64,000 nt of DNA, from assembly GCF_018598185.1 (NCBI RefSeq), contig NZ_JAHESC010000002.1:124001-188000 (forward strand), read 5' to 3'. Each line of letters begins with the position of its first letter. Position 1 is the first letter of the stretch. The DNA is from Dawidia soli (GTDB taxonomy: Bacteria; Bacteroidota; Bacteroidia; Cytophagales; Cyclobacteriaceae). Of this stretch, positions 44,545-53,597 are shown in pieces. The notes beneath the pieces are model-generated. The model saw nothing but the letters and a program-made list of their open reading frames with translations. It made no database searches and was not told the origin of the DNA. The translations under genes and the position numbers were made by a program.

Positions 44545-46020
44545 TTACATTCTAAAGGCGTAATTAAACTCTCTTGGCAGGTCTTCATAGATGCCGGAGA
44601 GAATTACCATTTCGCCCGGTTTTTTCTTTTTCAATAGTTCGTTAAAGTCTTTAACGGTTTTCACCTGCACTTCGTTGACCTTCGTAATGATGAAGCCTTC
44701 ACGAATGTCGGTGTGCTTGGCGAGTTTGCCGTTGCCGAGCTCTTTTACGCGAACACCGCTCTCAATATCCAATTTTTTTAGAACATTTCCATCAATATTT
44801 TCAACCTCGAGTCCCAGCGCCGCAAATCCGTTACGCTCTTCCGGCTTTACCGCGACGGTATTGCCGTCGCGGTTCTTTAATGTTACCGGCAGTGTGACCT
44901 CTTTGCCATGGCGGTTCACTACCATATTCACTTTATCGCCCGGGCGGTGACGACCGATGTATTCGATCAGCGCTGCGCTGGAACGGATCGGGGTCTCGTC
45001 AATTTTCACGACCACGTCACCTTCTTTCAAACCGGCATCTTTGGCGGAGCTCTTTTCGGCAAAGGCCGAAACGTATGCGCCTTCATTTACCGTCAGGTCT
45101 TTTTCTTTTACCAGCGCGCTGTTCACACTGGCAATCGAGACACCCAACCAGCCACGCTGCACCACTCCAAATTGAATGAGGTCTTCGGTGATCTTGCTGA
45201 CGATATTAGCCGGTACTGCAAAACCATACCCGGAGTAGGAGCCGGTGGGGCTGGCGATAGCGGTGTTGATACCCAGCAGGCCGCCGCTCAGATTCACCAA
45301 CGCGCCACCGCTGTTGCCGGGGTTGATGGCGGCATCGGTCTGTATAAACGACTCGATGGCGGTGTTCCCCTCTTGCGAGTTGCGCTGCAAAATGTTGATA
45401 TTCCTCCCCTTCGCGCTGATAATACCGGCGGTAACGGTGGAATTCAGGTTATAGGGATTACCCACGGCCAGCACCCACTCGCCTACCCTGGCTTTGTCGG
45501 AATCGACAAAAGAAAGATGCGGTAAACCGGTTGCCTCGATCTTGATCAACGCGATGTCGGTATCAGGGTCGGTACCGACAACCTCCGCTTTGAGGGTGCG
45601 GTTGTCGGAGAGCGTTACCTCTACCACGTCGGCGTCTTGCACCACGTGATTGTTGGTAACGATGTAGCCCTTTTCATTGATGATCACACCCGAACCGGAG
45701 CTTTGGCTCGGGCCTTGCGGGCCGCGGGGACCAAAGAACTCACGGAAGGGATCATACGCATCGGGCGCTTCGGTGCGACGCGGTGCGTCTTGCGTAGACT
45801 GAATGAATACGACGGCGGGCGTTACCGCCTCGGCTGTTTGTGTGAAATCCAGGGGAACGGCTTGTCCATTTTCGTCGACCTTATAAGCCACCTGCGTGGT
45901 GGGAACGTTGCTCATATACTCCAACTTCACGGGCTTGCTGTTGTCAAGCCACTGGACGACGGCCACGGTGCTGGCACTTCCGAGCACAGCGGCTAAAAAA
46001 AGAGATGCGAATCTTTTCAT
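44545..46020 (-). CDS. Periplasmic Do-like serine protease (HtrA/DegP) with two PDZ domains
   Basis: A protein quality-control protease/chaperone of the periplasm. Starting at the ATG at 46020, it has 491 residues with an uncleaved-looking N-terminal hydrophobic helix (LFLAAVLGSASTVAVVQW). The catalytic triad is His in VTNNHVVQ, Asp in DTDIALIK and Ser in INPGNSGGALV. PDZ1 (RGWLGVSI...) and PDZ2 (GFAALGLEVENI...) follow. A direct repeat GTCAG-N7-GTCAG lies 55-70 nt upstream, of unknown meaning. The 57-residue gene follows after 16 bp. Confidence 0.95.
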   Translation of the reverse strand: MKRFASLFLAAVLGSASTVAVVQWLDNSKPVKLEYMSNVPTTQVAYKVDENGQAVPLDFTQTAEAVTPAVVFIQSTQDAPRRTEAPDAYDPFREFFGPRGPQGPSQSSGSGVIINEKGYIVTNNHVVQDADVVEVTLSDNRTLKAEVVGTDPDTDIALIKIEATGLPHLSFVDSDKARVGEWVLAVGNPYNLNSTVTAGIISAKGRNINILQRNSQEGNTAIESFIQTDAAINPGNSGGALVNLSGGLLGINTAIASPTGSYSGYGFAVPANIVSKITEDLIQFGVVQRGWLGVSIASVNSALVKEKDLTVNEGAYVSAFAEKSSAKDAGLKEGDVVVKIDETPIRSSAALIEYIGRHRPGDKVNMVVNRHGKEVTLPVTLKNRDGNTVAVKPEERNGFAALGLEVENIDGNVLKKLDIESGVRVKELGNGKLAKHTDIREGFIITKVNEVQVKTVKDFNELLKKKKPGEMVILSGIYEDLPREFNYAFRM

Positions 46021-46332
46021 AATCACGTTTTTATTAGCGGTTCATACATATCAAAAATCAGGCAACAAGCGCTCGTCAGAAATTTTGTCAGCACTTCCTT
46101 TTTCGGGCGAGACTTTTTTGCAGATTTTATGCAGTAGTACTATCTACGAAACTTTTCGGATTTTGGTTCAATGATCTTTTCAAACGGTTTTTTGACCGTT
46201 TTGGGCTGATTTCTGGAAGATGCAGAAGGTTGCCGGAAAGTTGAATGATCAGGTGGTTTTTGTTGGGGAGATCCCGAGTCCTGCATATGTCATGTGTATG
46301 TCAGGGATAGCGCAAGTATAGCTATGGTATAG

Positions 46333-46878
46333 CTTTGATACGGGTAATCCCTGGGTGATCCATGGTGACAACCTGTTTCAGCGATAGGTTTGACATGGCT
46401 ATGAGCGCCGTAGAAGATACTATAGATTTAACATTCCAACCGCTGGCTGGTGTTAGATGAAAGCCAGAACAAAGGAGTAGCTACAACAAAGGCCGCAGGC
46501 CGTTTACGTCTAGACGCTAAGCGAAAACCAAAGCACCGTAGCCATTAACGAAATCAACCAGATCAATAACAGGATACGCAGGCGTCGAAGACTTCTATTC
46601 GCAGACTCCTTTACATCATGGTTAGACCGCATGGGGTGGGGATACGATTGTTCCATATTTATACCCTCCGTTACGGAACTAATCCTCTTTAAGTTTGGCG
46701 CAAATTGGGTGATTTTTAGGATTTGTTTCAACGCGTCACACCCGTGCGCCCGCACAGAAAACGAACCGTTGTTTGGATAGGCAGCTGCATTGGGGGATAC
46801 GTTGCGTTAAACACTACCGTACCCCCGGGCAGTGACCAGTCACGCGGAGGGCTTAGCGGAGGATTACCCGTATCAAAG
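46333..46878. repeat. 18-bp inverted repeat pair spanning 546 bp
   Basis: CTTTGATACGGGTAATCC at 46333-46350 is exactly the reverse complement of 46861-46878. A shorter 11-bp copy of CCGTATCAAAG recurs at 46901-46911. The enclosed region holds one doubtful 48-residue frame and otherwise no gene. No target-site duplication or transposase was found. It may be a degenerate mini-element or paired sites for a binding protein. Confidence 0.55.
46510..46656 (-). CDS. Possible small membrane protein (48 residues)
   Basis: From the ATG at 46656 the minus strand encodes MEQSYPHPMRSNHDV...RILLLIWLISLMATVLWF-type sequence: a polar N-terminus and one transmembrane helix near the C-terminus. A purine-rich GGAGG is 9 nt upstream of the ATG, stronger than for most genes here, and a weak GGCC hairpin with TTTGTT follows the stop. 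No homologue was recognised, so it could be a chance frame. An extended frame to 46755 is possible. Confidence 0.4.
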   Translation of the reverse strand: MEQSYPHPMRSNHDVKESANRSLRRLRILLLIWLISLMATVLWFSLSV

Positions 46879-46934
46879 CCCTACTTTACCCCTACATAAG
46901 CCGTATCAAAGTGCTATACAGGGTTGACGCGAGG

Positions 46935-47657
46935 TTAGCCCGGCAGCTTCCGTCCCTCTTTTACGGTAATAGACGATCCTTCTGCCAGGAACACCGATGC
47001 CGGCGCGGCAGTTGCCAGGTGTGCGAACTCGGCCCCGTAAAGCGGCCCGAAATCAACGCTGATCGCGTATTGGCTTGCGGGCGGATATACCAGCCACGCG
47101 GGGTGCTCCACGCCATACTCGGCACTGCGGGCTGCGCCGATGCGTGTGTACCCCCAGTAGTGCTCTGTAATGAACTCCTCTTCACTGCCGGGGCGTAGCG
47201 GGGCCGGTGTGTTGGCCGTAGTCAGGCTGATGGAATTCCACTCTTTATGCCGCCAGCGATACTCCACCGTCAGGGTGGTGTCAGCTATCTCCCATCGGTG
47301 GGCCATGGGCATGGTCTCATAATTCTCGCGGTAGATGGTATTGGCCACAAACGTCAGCGCGGGTTTCGGCACGATCTCCTTGATAAACACCACACCCCGG
47401 CGCCAGCCATCGGTGGGATGTTTGTAGCGCACATAGAAGCGCAGGTTCACTTCTTCGAAATTGCTGTGAAAGGGAATGCGAACGCCGCGCAAGCGTGTGT
47501 TGACAAACATAAAGCCCACTACGCTTACGTAGCAGCGGTCCTGCCACAGGTCGAGCTCGGTGCCGGCGGGTACGTGACGTTGCAGTATGGCGGGGTCTAC
47601 CACGTAGTTCGCCATCAGCAGCTTTCTCCACTCGGCGGTCAGGAACGTGCCCGCCAT
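46935..47657 (-). CDS. DUF2071 (YqjF-like) protein
   Basis: A 240-residue protein with the DUF2071 pattern: FLTAEWRKLLMANYVVDPAIL near the N-terminus, DRCYVSVVGFMFVNTRLRGVRIPFH, then RFYVRYKHPTDGWRRGVVFI, and a C-terminal FGPLYGAEFA segment. Acetoacetate decarboxylase-like beta folds are related, but no catalytic lysine is evident. Cytosolic, function unknown. The stop of the upstream thioredoxin-like gene is 2 bp from its start, so both are co-transcribed. Confidence 0.88.
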   Translation of the reverse strand: MAGTFLTAEWRKLLMANYVVDPAILQRHVPAGTELDLWQDRCYVSVVGFMFVNTRLRGVRIPFHSNFEEVNLRFYVRYKHPTDGWRRGVVFIKEIVPKPALTFVANTIYRENYETMPMAHRWEIADTTLTVEYRWRHKEWNSISLTTANTPAPLRPGSEEEFITEHYWGYTRIGAARSAEYGVEHPAWLVYPPASQYAISVDFGPLYGAEFAHLATAAPASVFLAEGSSITVKEGRKLPG

Positions 47658-47659
47658 GG

Positions 47660-48121
47660 CTACAAATGTTTTTTTACCACGTGGATGTTGGCCTCGCCGT
47701 TGAATTTTTTAACCAGGCGGCCGTCTGCGTTGTAGATGTACAACGACGGTGTTTCGATGGGGCCGTATGTGCCGAGGATGTCGCCGAGCGTGGTGGTGCC
47801 GAAGTGCACGTTGGCGTACGTGTTCAATTTATATTCGGCGGCGAACTTTTTGATCTCGGCAGACGTAGCGGTGGTAATAAAATATAGCTGGTAGGGCTTG
47901 AACGCGGCGATGTTCTCCTGGATCTGTGTCGCTTCGCGCTGGCAGTGGTCGCAGTCGGGTTGAAACATCACCACCACGGTCTTGCCTTTCAGGCTTTTGA
48001 CGGAAAAGTTTTTGCCGTCGAGCCCGGTAACGTGCATGGCAGGCAGATCGGAGGCGACCTGTGCGTACGACATAACTGTCAGCAGGAACGTTGCCAGGAA
48101 GAGTGTTGCGGGTTTTATCAT
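47660..48121 (-). CDS. Thioredoxin-like exported protein (TlpA/ResA type)
   Basis: From the ATG at 48121 the product is 153 residues: a signal peptide (LATFLLTVMSYAQ), then a thioredoxin fold with VVVMFQPDCDHCQREA carrying the CxxC redox pair (CDHC) and a cis-Pro region (IETPSLYIYNADG). Exported TlpA-like proteins reduce periplasmic disulfides, for example for cytochrome c or cell-wall enzymes. It overlaps the small membrane protein's stop by 4 bp (ATGA) and precedes DUF2071 by 2 bp, giving a three-gene operon. Confidence 0.9.
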   Translation of the reverse strand: MIKPATLFLATFLLTVMSYAQVASDLPAMHVTGLDGKNFSVKSLKGKTVVVMFQPDCDHCQREATQIQENIAAFKPYQLYFITTATSAEIKKFAAEYKLNTYANVHFGTTTLGDILGTYGPIETPSLYIYNADGRLVKKFNGEANIHVVKKHL

Positions 48122-48315
48122 ACAAAAAAAATGGTGAACCAATATACGAGATAGGCCGTTACAGCCACGCTGCCGTACAGCTTAATAACCTTGCGGCGGT
48201 TTTGCACGTCTTCCCACCACAGCATGACCCACGGCCGGTAAAGACCGATCAGCAGGAACAGACCGGCGGTGATGCTGATGTACAGAAGAAGCTGTCGGAT
48301 AAAAAACATACGCAC
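48118..48315 (-). CDS. Small membrane protein (65 residues), first gene of the thioredoxin-like operon
   Basis: Two hydrophobic helices (about residues 8-25 and 46-63) with a charged loop (WWEDVQNRRKVIKLYG) between. Its stop codon overlaps the start of the thioredoxin-like gene by 4 bp, evidence for coupled translation. No domain was recognised. An ATG at 48309 gives a two-residue shorter protein. The conserved overlap supports it being real. Confidence 0.65.
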   Translation of the reverse strand: MRMFFIRQLLLYISITAGLFLLIGLYRPWVMLWWEDVQNRRKVIKLYGSVAVTAYLVYWFTIFFV

Positions 48316-48367
48316 GCGGCCTTAAAAATATCACTTGCGGGCGCTGGCACAAAATTTTCGAAGCCAT

Positions 48368-48375
48368 TATCTTTG
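48368..48375 (+). promoter_or_regulatory. Putative -7 box of mfd
   Basis: TATCTTTG is a full TAnnTTTG match, about 84 nt before the mfd GTG start. No -33 TTTG is seen at the proper distance. Confidence 0.45.
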
Positions 48376-48458
48376 CGACTTCGTTTTTACCGAAGGGCCA
48401 CGTTGCAGGCAAAACATTCAGAAACAAACGTTTTAACGATCTACGGATTCAGGATACA

Positions 48459-51400
48459 GTGAGGGCGACCGATTTCATAAGTATTTACAAGGCGGATGGA
48501 TTTGTCAAGACCGTTGCCGCAGGGATAAAAGCGTCTCAGGCGCAAGCCGTACGCATCAAAGGACTGGCCGGAAGCCTGGACGCCGTCATGGTGGCGGCCA
48601 CGTTCAAGCTCCATCCGCAGGATTATCTCATCGTTTTACAAGACCGCGAAGAGGCGGCGTATTTTCAAAACGATTTACAGAGCCTGCTGGACCGCGAGGT
48701 GCCGATCTTTCCCATGTCGTATCGCCGTCCTTACGAATACGACGAAACCGAAAATGCCAACATCCTGATGCGCGCCGAAGTATTGAGCCGCATTGCCAAT
48801 AAGACCGCGCCGGAGATTATCGTTACCTACCCGGAGGCGCTGAGCGAGAAGGTGATCAACAAGCGCTCGCTGGCGTCGAATACGTTTACGATCAAGCTGA
48901 AGGAGAACCTCGACATCGCGTTCCTGGAGGATTTTCTGCACACCTACGATTTTGAGAAGACCGACTTTGTATACGAAGCGGGGCAGTTTGCCATCCGTGG
49001 CGGTATCATCGATATATTTTCGTTCGCCAACGAGCTGCCGTGTCGTATCGAGCTTTTTGGCGACGAGGTGGACAGCATTCGTACGTTCGAGCCGGGCTCG
49101 CAGCTGTCGGTGGATCAGCTCGACAAGGTCAGCATCATTCCCAATGTGCAGACCAAGCTCGTACAGGAGGAACGGCAGTCACTGTTTGAGTTTGTGCCGC
49201 CGGAAACCCGCGTGTGGTTTAAGGATGTACAGCTCACGGCGGACATCGTGCAGAAGAGCTTTGAAAAAGCGGCGGGCTCGTTCGACAAGATCATTCGTGC
49301 GAGTGGCGCCCAGGTTGTCAGCGCGCCGGAGAAGCTGTTTGATACGCGCGACGCCTTTCTGAAGCGCATCGATTCGTTTGTGCGTGTAGAGTTCGGCAGC
49401 CGCGCGATCCTCCACCATACCGCTACGTTCGACTATGCCTCGTCGGCACAGCCGTCGTTCAACAAGAACTTTGAAATGCTGGCCACGGATCTGTACGATC
49501 AGCAGGGCCAGGGCTATAGTAATTTTATCGCGGCCGATGTGCCGCGTCAGCTGGACCGCCTCAAAGGCATTCTGGAGGAGATCAACATCAGCCTGAAGTT
49601 CCAGCCGCTGGAATTTGCGCTGCGTCAGGGCTATGTCGACCAGCACCTGAAGCTGGTGTGTTACACCGACCACCAGATCTTTGAGCGTTTCCACCGCTAC
49701 CGTGCCAAGGAGAAGTTCACCAAGTCGAAAGCGCTCACCCTGCGCGAGTTGCAAACGCTCCAGCCCGGCGACTTTGTCACGCACATCGACTACGGTATTG
49801 CCAAGTTCGCCGGCCTGGAGAAGCGCGATGTGAACGGGCACGAGCAGGAGGCGATCCGCCTCGTGTTCCGCGACGACGACCTGATGTATATCAGCATCCA
49901 CTCGCTGCACAAGATCTCGAAGTATTCCGGCAAGGAAGGTACGCCGCCGGTCATGAGCAAGCTCGGCACGCAAGAGTGGGAGACGAAAAAGTCGAAAGTA
50001 AAACGGCGTGTCAAGGATATTGCCAAGGAGCTGATCGAGCTGTATGCCAAGCGCAAGTCGGCGCCGGGCTTTGCGTATTCGCCCGATGGCTTCCTGCAGG
50101 CGGAATTGGAGTCGTCGTTTATCTATGAAGATACACCCGACCAGGCGCGCGCGACAGAAGACGTGAAGCGCGACATGCAGAACCCCCACCCCATGGACCG
50201 CCTCGTATGTGGCGACGTGGGCTTCGGTAAGACCGAAGTGGCCGTGCGCGCAGCGTTCAAGGCAGCCTCGGAAGGAAAGCAGGTGGCCGTATTGGTGCCG
50301 ACGACGATCCTTGCCATGCAGCATTACCGCACGTTCCGCGATCGTTTGGCCAGCTTCCCCGTGCGGGTGGACTATGTATCGCGCTTTAAGAGCGACACGG
50401 ACGTGAAGGAGATCATCAAGGATACCGGCGAAGGAAAAGTGAATATCCTGATCGGTACACACCGCATCGTCAGCAAGGACGTCAAGTTCAAGGACCTGGG
50501 GTTGTTGATCATCGATGAGGAGCAAAAGTTCGGGGTGAAAGTAAAAGACCGCTTAAAAGAACTGAAGGTAAGCGTGGATGTACTGACGCTTACGGCCACG
50601 CCCATTCCCCGCACGCTGCACTTCTCGCTCATGGGCGCACGCGACCTGAGCGTGATCGCGACACCGCCGCCCAACCGGCAGCCGGTAACGACCGAGCTGC
50701 ATACCTTTAACGAGGAGGTTATACGCGACGCCGTCAGCAACGAGCTTCGTCGCGGCGGCCAGGTTTTCTTTGTACACAACCGGGTAAGCGACATCGAGTC
50801 GATGGCCAATACCATCTATAAGCTGGTGCCCGATGCGCGCATTGGCATTGGCCACGGACAGATGGAAGGCGACAAGCTGGAAAAGGTGATGGCGCGGTTT
50901 ATCGACGGCGAATACGATGTGCTGGTTTCCACCAACATTATCGAGTCGGGTCTCGACATTCCGAATGCCAACACGATCATGATCAACCAGGCGCACATGT
51001 TCGGTCTCTCCGACCTGCACCAGATGCGCGGGCGGGTAGGGCGCTCGAATAAGAAAGCCTATTGTTATTTACTTACACCGCCGGCGTCGTTGCTCACGGC
51101 CGACTCGCGCAAGCGCCTGGGTGCGCTGGAAGAGTTCTCGGAACTGGGCGACGGTTTTAAAGTGGCCATGCGCGACCTCGACATTCGCGGCGCGGGCAAC
51201 CTGCTGGGCGGTGAGCAGACCGGTTTCATCACCGACCTGGGCTTTGATACCTATCACAAGATCCTCGACGACGCGATCCAGGAATTGAAGGAAACAGATT
51301 TCCGCGATCTGTTTGCGTCAGACCTCGCCGAGAAGGCAAAGCTGATCGTACAGGATTGTGTGATCGAGACCGACCTGGAAATACTGATCCCGGAAACGTA

Positions 51401-51833
51401 CGTGGCCAGCACGACGGAGCGCCTGCAGCTCTATTCGCGGCTCGACAACATTAAGAATGAAGACGAGCTGGCGAAGTTTTCGAACGAAGTACGCGATCGG
51501 TTCGGGCCCTTACCGGCTTCGGTAGAAGAGCTCGTCAACACGGTGCGGCTACGCTGGCTGGGTGAGAAACTGGGATTTGAGAAACTAAGCCTGAAAAGTG
51601 AAAAGCTGCGGGCCTATTTCATCTCCACGAACGACACGTATTTCAGTTCCGATATCTTCGGGCAGGTCCTTTCGTTCGTCCAAAAGAACTCGAAGCAGTG
51701 TAAAATGAAAGATAGCGGTGGTAAAGCGATGCTTATCGTGGATGCGATCAAAACGGTCGATGCAGCGATCGACCTGCTCGGCCGGATGGCCGGTCAGGAG
51801 AGCAGGTCGGCCAAAGAGATCTTGTCCAAATAA
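48459..51833 (+). CDS. mfd: Transcription-repair coupling factor Mfd
   Basis: Displaces RNA polymerase stalled at DNA lesions and recruits UvrA. The 1124-residue protein starts at GTG (no upstream ATG/TTG in frame). The N-terminal UvrB-like region includes EAGQFAIRGGIIDIFSF; the RNA polymerase-interacting domain has LQPGDFVTHIDYGIAKFAGLE; the RecG-like translocase has GDVGFGKTEVAVRAAF, LLIIDEEQKFGVKVKDR, TLTATPIPRTLHFS and QMRGRVGRSNKKAYCY. The C-terminal D7 domain is present. Length and domain order are complete. Confidence 0.97.
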   Translation: MRATDFISIYKADGFVKTVAAGIKASQAQAVRIKGLAGSLDAVMVAATFKLHPQDYLIVLQDREEAAYFQNDLQSLLDREVPIFPMSYRRPYEYDETENANILMRAEVLSRIANKTAPEIIVTYPEALSEKVINKRSLASNTFTIKLKENLDIAFLEDFLHTYDFEKTDFVYEAGQFAIRGGIIDIFSFANELPCRIELFGDEVDSIRTFEPGSQLSVDQLDKVSIIPNVQTKLVQEERQSLFEFVPPETRVWFKDVQLTADIVQKSFEKAAGSFDKIIRASGAQVVSAPEKLFDTRDAFLKRIDSFVRVEFGSRAILHHTATFDYASSAQPSFNKNFEMLATDLYDQQGQGYSNFIAADVPRQLDRLKGILEEINISLKFQPLEFALRQGYVDQHLKLVCYTDHQIFERFHRYRAKEKFTKSKALTLRELQTLQPGDFVTHIDYGIAKFAGLEKRDVNGHEQEAIRLVFRDDDLMYISIHSLHKISKYSGKEGTPPVMSKLGTQEWETKKSKVKRRVKDIAKELIELYAKRKSAPGFAYSPDGFLQAELESSFIYEDTPDQARATEDVKRDMQNPHPMDRLVCGDVGFGKTEVAVRAAFKAASEGKQVAVLVPTTILAMQHYRTFRDRLASFPVRVDYVSRFKSDTDVKEIIKDTGEGKVNILIGTHRIVSKDVKFKDLGLLIIDEEQKFGVKVKDRLKELKVSVDVLTLTATPIPRTLHFSLMGARDLSVIATPPPNRQPVTTELHTFNEEVIRDAVSNELRRGGQVFFVHNRVSDIESMANTIYKLVPDARIGIGHGQMEGDKLEKVMARFIDGEYDVLVSTNIIESGLDIPNANTIMINQAHMFGLSDLHQMRGRVGRSNKKAYCYLLTPPASLLTADSRKRLGALEEFSELGDGFKVAMRDLDIRGAGNLLGGEQTGFITDLGFDTYHKILDDAIQELKETDFRDLFASDLAEKAKLIVQDCVIETDLEILIPETYVASTTERLQLYSRLDNIKNEDELAKFSNEVRDRFGPLPASVEELVNTVRLRWLGEKLGFEKLSLKSEKLRAYFISTNDTYFSSDIFGQVLSFVQKNSKQCKMKDSGGKAMLIVDAIKTVDAAIDLLGRMAGQESRSAKEILSK

Positions 51834-52045
51834 GGCTTCAGGCCTTGGGTGTTGTCAAAGGCATTGATCATCAGTACTTTCTGGTGTTTCGGTGAATAAA
51901 ACACCTCGATGAAGAATCCTTCCGTGAAATACAGGAACACTTTGCAGTCGGCGAGCACGCGTTGCATCAGGTAATTTCCATGGAAGGTAATTACGTCGCA
52001 TTTTCGCTCAAAAGGCATTACACGAAAATCGTCTAGTGTTAACAT
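51794..52045 (-). CDS. Hypothetical protein (83 residues)
   Basis: From the ATG at 52045 the minus strand gives MLTLDDFRVMPFERKCDVITFHG...NAFDNTQGLKPYLDKISLADLLS, 83 residues, compact and alpha/beta in pattern. Only a TTG at 52168 would lengthen it, so the ATG was chosen. Its 3' end overlaps the mfd 3' end by 40 bp on the opposite strand. No family was recognised and no signal or membrane segment is seen. Codon use looks coding. Confidence 0.65.
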   Translation of the reverse strand: MLTLDDFRVMPFERKCDVITFHGNYLMQRVLADCKVFLYFTEGFFIEVFYSPKHQKVLMINAFDNTQGLKPYLDKISLADLLS

Positions 52046-52183
52046 GGTTGGTTTTTGCACGCTACTGTTCGAAATAGTGTGCCATTTCTTGAACCGCTGA
52101 ATTTGTTCACTAAACCGTGCTTTTGACGGCTGGCCTTCCCAAAAGTGGATGCCGTATTCCCGAAACAATTCCAGGCTGTTTTA

Positions 52184-52222
52184 AACGTTCTTAAAACATA
52201 TCAAAAACGTCCATAAAACATA
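52184..52222. repeat. Two 17-bp direct repeats, 22 bp apart, upstream of gldJ
   Basis: AACGTTCTTAAAACATA (52184) and AACGTCCATAAAACATA (52206) match at 15 of 17 positions and sit two helical turns apart, about 95-135 nt upstream of the gldJ ATG. This spacing suits a protein dimer or direct-repeat operator; no known regulator site was recognised. Confidence 0.45.
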
Positions 52223-52317
52223 CTCGCTGGCTTTTATCAAAGATTCACGAATAACTTGCGACTACTTGGAAAACATGGTATTATCCTTTTAATTAGCATT
52301 TGATTTAATATCAGAAA

Positions 52318-53544
52318 ATGAAAATAAAGTATTCTTTCAGGGTTCTTTTGTTCGTAGCCGGAGGGTCAGTGGCACTGTCTTCCTGCTCACTTTTTGGAGG
52401 CAAGGGCGGCAAGCCTACAGCCCAAAACCCCGGTCAGATGAGTTCGGCAACAGGCCTGGCTTATAATGACGAAGATCAGGGCGGCTTTATGGTCAACCCT
52501 TACGAAGGGCAGCCGGATGCGCCGAACATGGTATTCATCGAAGGTGGCCGTGCCGTCATGGGCTCTTTCGAGGAAGATGTTATGTCTTATCGCGACAACA
52601 TTGAGAGAACAGTTTCTGTGGCGTCATTCTATATGGACGAAACGGAGATCGCTAATATTCACTGGCTGGAATACCTGCACTACCTGGCAAAGGACTCGTC
52701 GCAGGAAGCTTACCAGGCAGCCCTTCCCGACACCACGGTGTGGGTGGGTAAACTGGCCTTCAACGATCCGTACGTAGATCACTACCTGCGTTACCCGGGC
52801 TTCCGTTACTTCCCTGTCGTGGGTGTAACCTGGAACCAGGCCAGCAAATACGCTGTGTGGAGAACCCGCGCGGTGAACATTAAGCTGGCTGAAAACGCCG
52901 GTGAAGAGTATGCTGAAAGCGACGGCCGTATTCCCCTGGAATCGGGTATCGTTGTACCGGCGTACCGCCTGCCGACAGAAGCAGAATGGGAGTACGCCGC
53001 TCAAGCCCTCATCGGCACGCAGTGGCTGGAAGAAATGCAAACCCACCAACGCATCTACCCTTGGGACGGTCACGCCGTGCGTAACCCTTACGGTAAGCAA
53101 ATGGGCTTCATGCTGGCGAACTTCAAACGCGGTCGTGGTGACTATGCCGGTATCGCCGGTCGTCTGAACGACGGTGCGCTGATCACTTCGTACATCTACG
53201 AATTCCCCCCGAACGACTACGGTCTGTATAACATGGCCGGTAACGTAAGCGAGTGGGTGCAAGACATCTACCGTCCTACTACCTATCAAGATTTTGACGA
53301 TCTGAACCCGATCCGTCGTGACGGTTTCCTCGATCCTTCTGCGGGTTACAACAGCGACTCGGAAAAGAACCCGGAATCTTTCACTTCGCTTGTTACCGAC
53401 AAGGCCCGCGTATTCAAAGGCGGTTCGTGGAAAGACGTAGCCTACTGGATGTCACCCGGTACGCGTCGCTTCCTGGATCAGGACTCTGCTACGGCTACCA
53501 TCGGTTTCCGTTGCGCGATGATCCGTGCCGGTTCGAACTACTAA
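52318..53544 (+). CDS. gldJ: Gliding motility lipoprotein GldJ
   Basis: An outer-membrane lipoprotein needed for gliding and type IX secretion in Bacteroidetes. The 408-residue product has a lipoprotein signal (ALSSCSLFG, Cys 23) and an FGE-sulfatase/SUMF1-like domain: MVFIEGGRAVMGSFEEDV, VASFYMDETEIANIHWLEYLHYL, VVGVTWNQASKYAVW, AYRLPTEAEWEYAA, NMAGNVSEWVQDIYRPT and the C-terminal FRCAMIR. It matches GldJ rather than GldK by the TGLAYN...GGF start and the ETEIANI motif. It is shorter than the Flavobacterium protein. Gene stands alone with a strong terminator. Confidence 0.92.
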   Translation: MKIKYSFRVLLFVAGGSVALSSCSLFGGKGGKPTAQNPGQMSSATGLAYNDEDQGGFMVNPYEGQPDAPNMVFIEGGRAVMGSFEEDVMSYRDNIERTVSVASFYMDETEIANIHWLEYLHYLAKDSSQEAYQAALPDTTVWVGKLAFNDPYVDHYLRYPGFRYFPVVGVTWNQASKYAVWRTRAVNIKLAENAGEEYAESDGRIPLESGIVVPAYRLPTEAEWEYAAQALIGTQWLEEMQTHQRIYPWDGHAVRNPYGKQMGFMLANFKRGRGDYAGIAGRLNDGALITSYIYEFPPNDYGLYNMAGNVSEWVQDIYRPTTYQDFDDLNPIRRDGFLDPSAGYNSDSEKNPESFTSLVTDKARVFKGGSWKDVAYWMSPGTRRFLDQDSATATIGFRCAMIRAGSNY

Positions 53545-53566
53545 GAACTCGCAACAACAACGATAT

Positions 53567-53597
53567 AAAAAAAGCCGCTCATCGAGCGGCTTTTTTT
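53567..53597. terminator. Bidirectional terminator between gldJ and the YpdA gene
   Basis: GCCGCT (53574-53579) pairs with AGCGGC (53585-53590), flanked by seven A on the left and seven T on the right, so it works on both strands. The TGA stop of the minus-strand gene lies at 53579-53581, inside the hairpin. Confidence 0.9.

Noticed and set aside
46075-46091. GTCAG-N7-GTCAG direct repeat upstream of htrA as a stress-sigma site
   Set aside because: Five-base units are too short to distinguish from chance and no known sigma motif is matched.
46333-46878. Insertion sequence bounded by an 18-bp inverted repeat
   Set aside because: No transposase frame, no target-site duplication and no match beyond 18 bp; kept only as a repeat.
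49179-50525. 448-codon antisense frame within mfd
   Set aside because: The plus strand encodes all the Mfd motifs across this region; the antisense protein is rich in His/Arg/Val without domain features.
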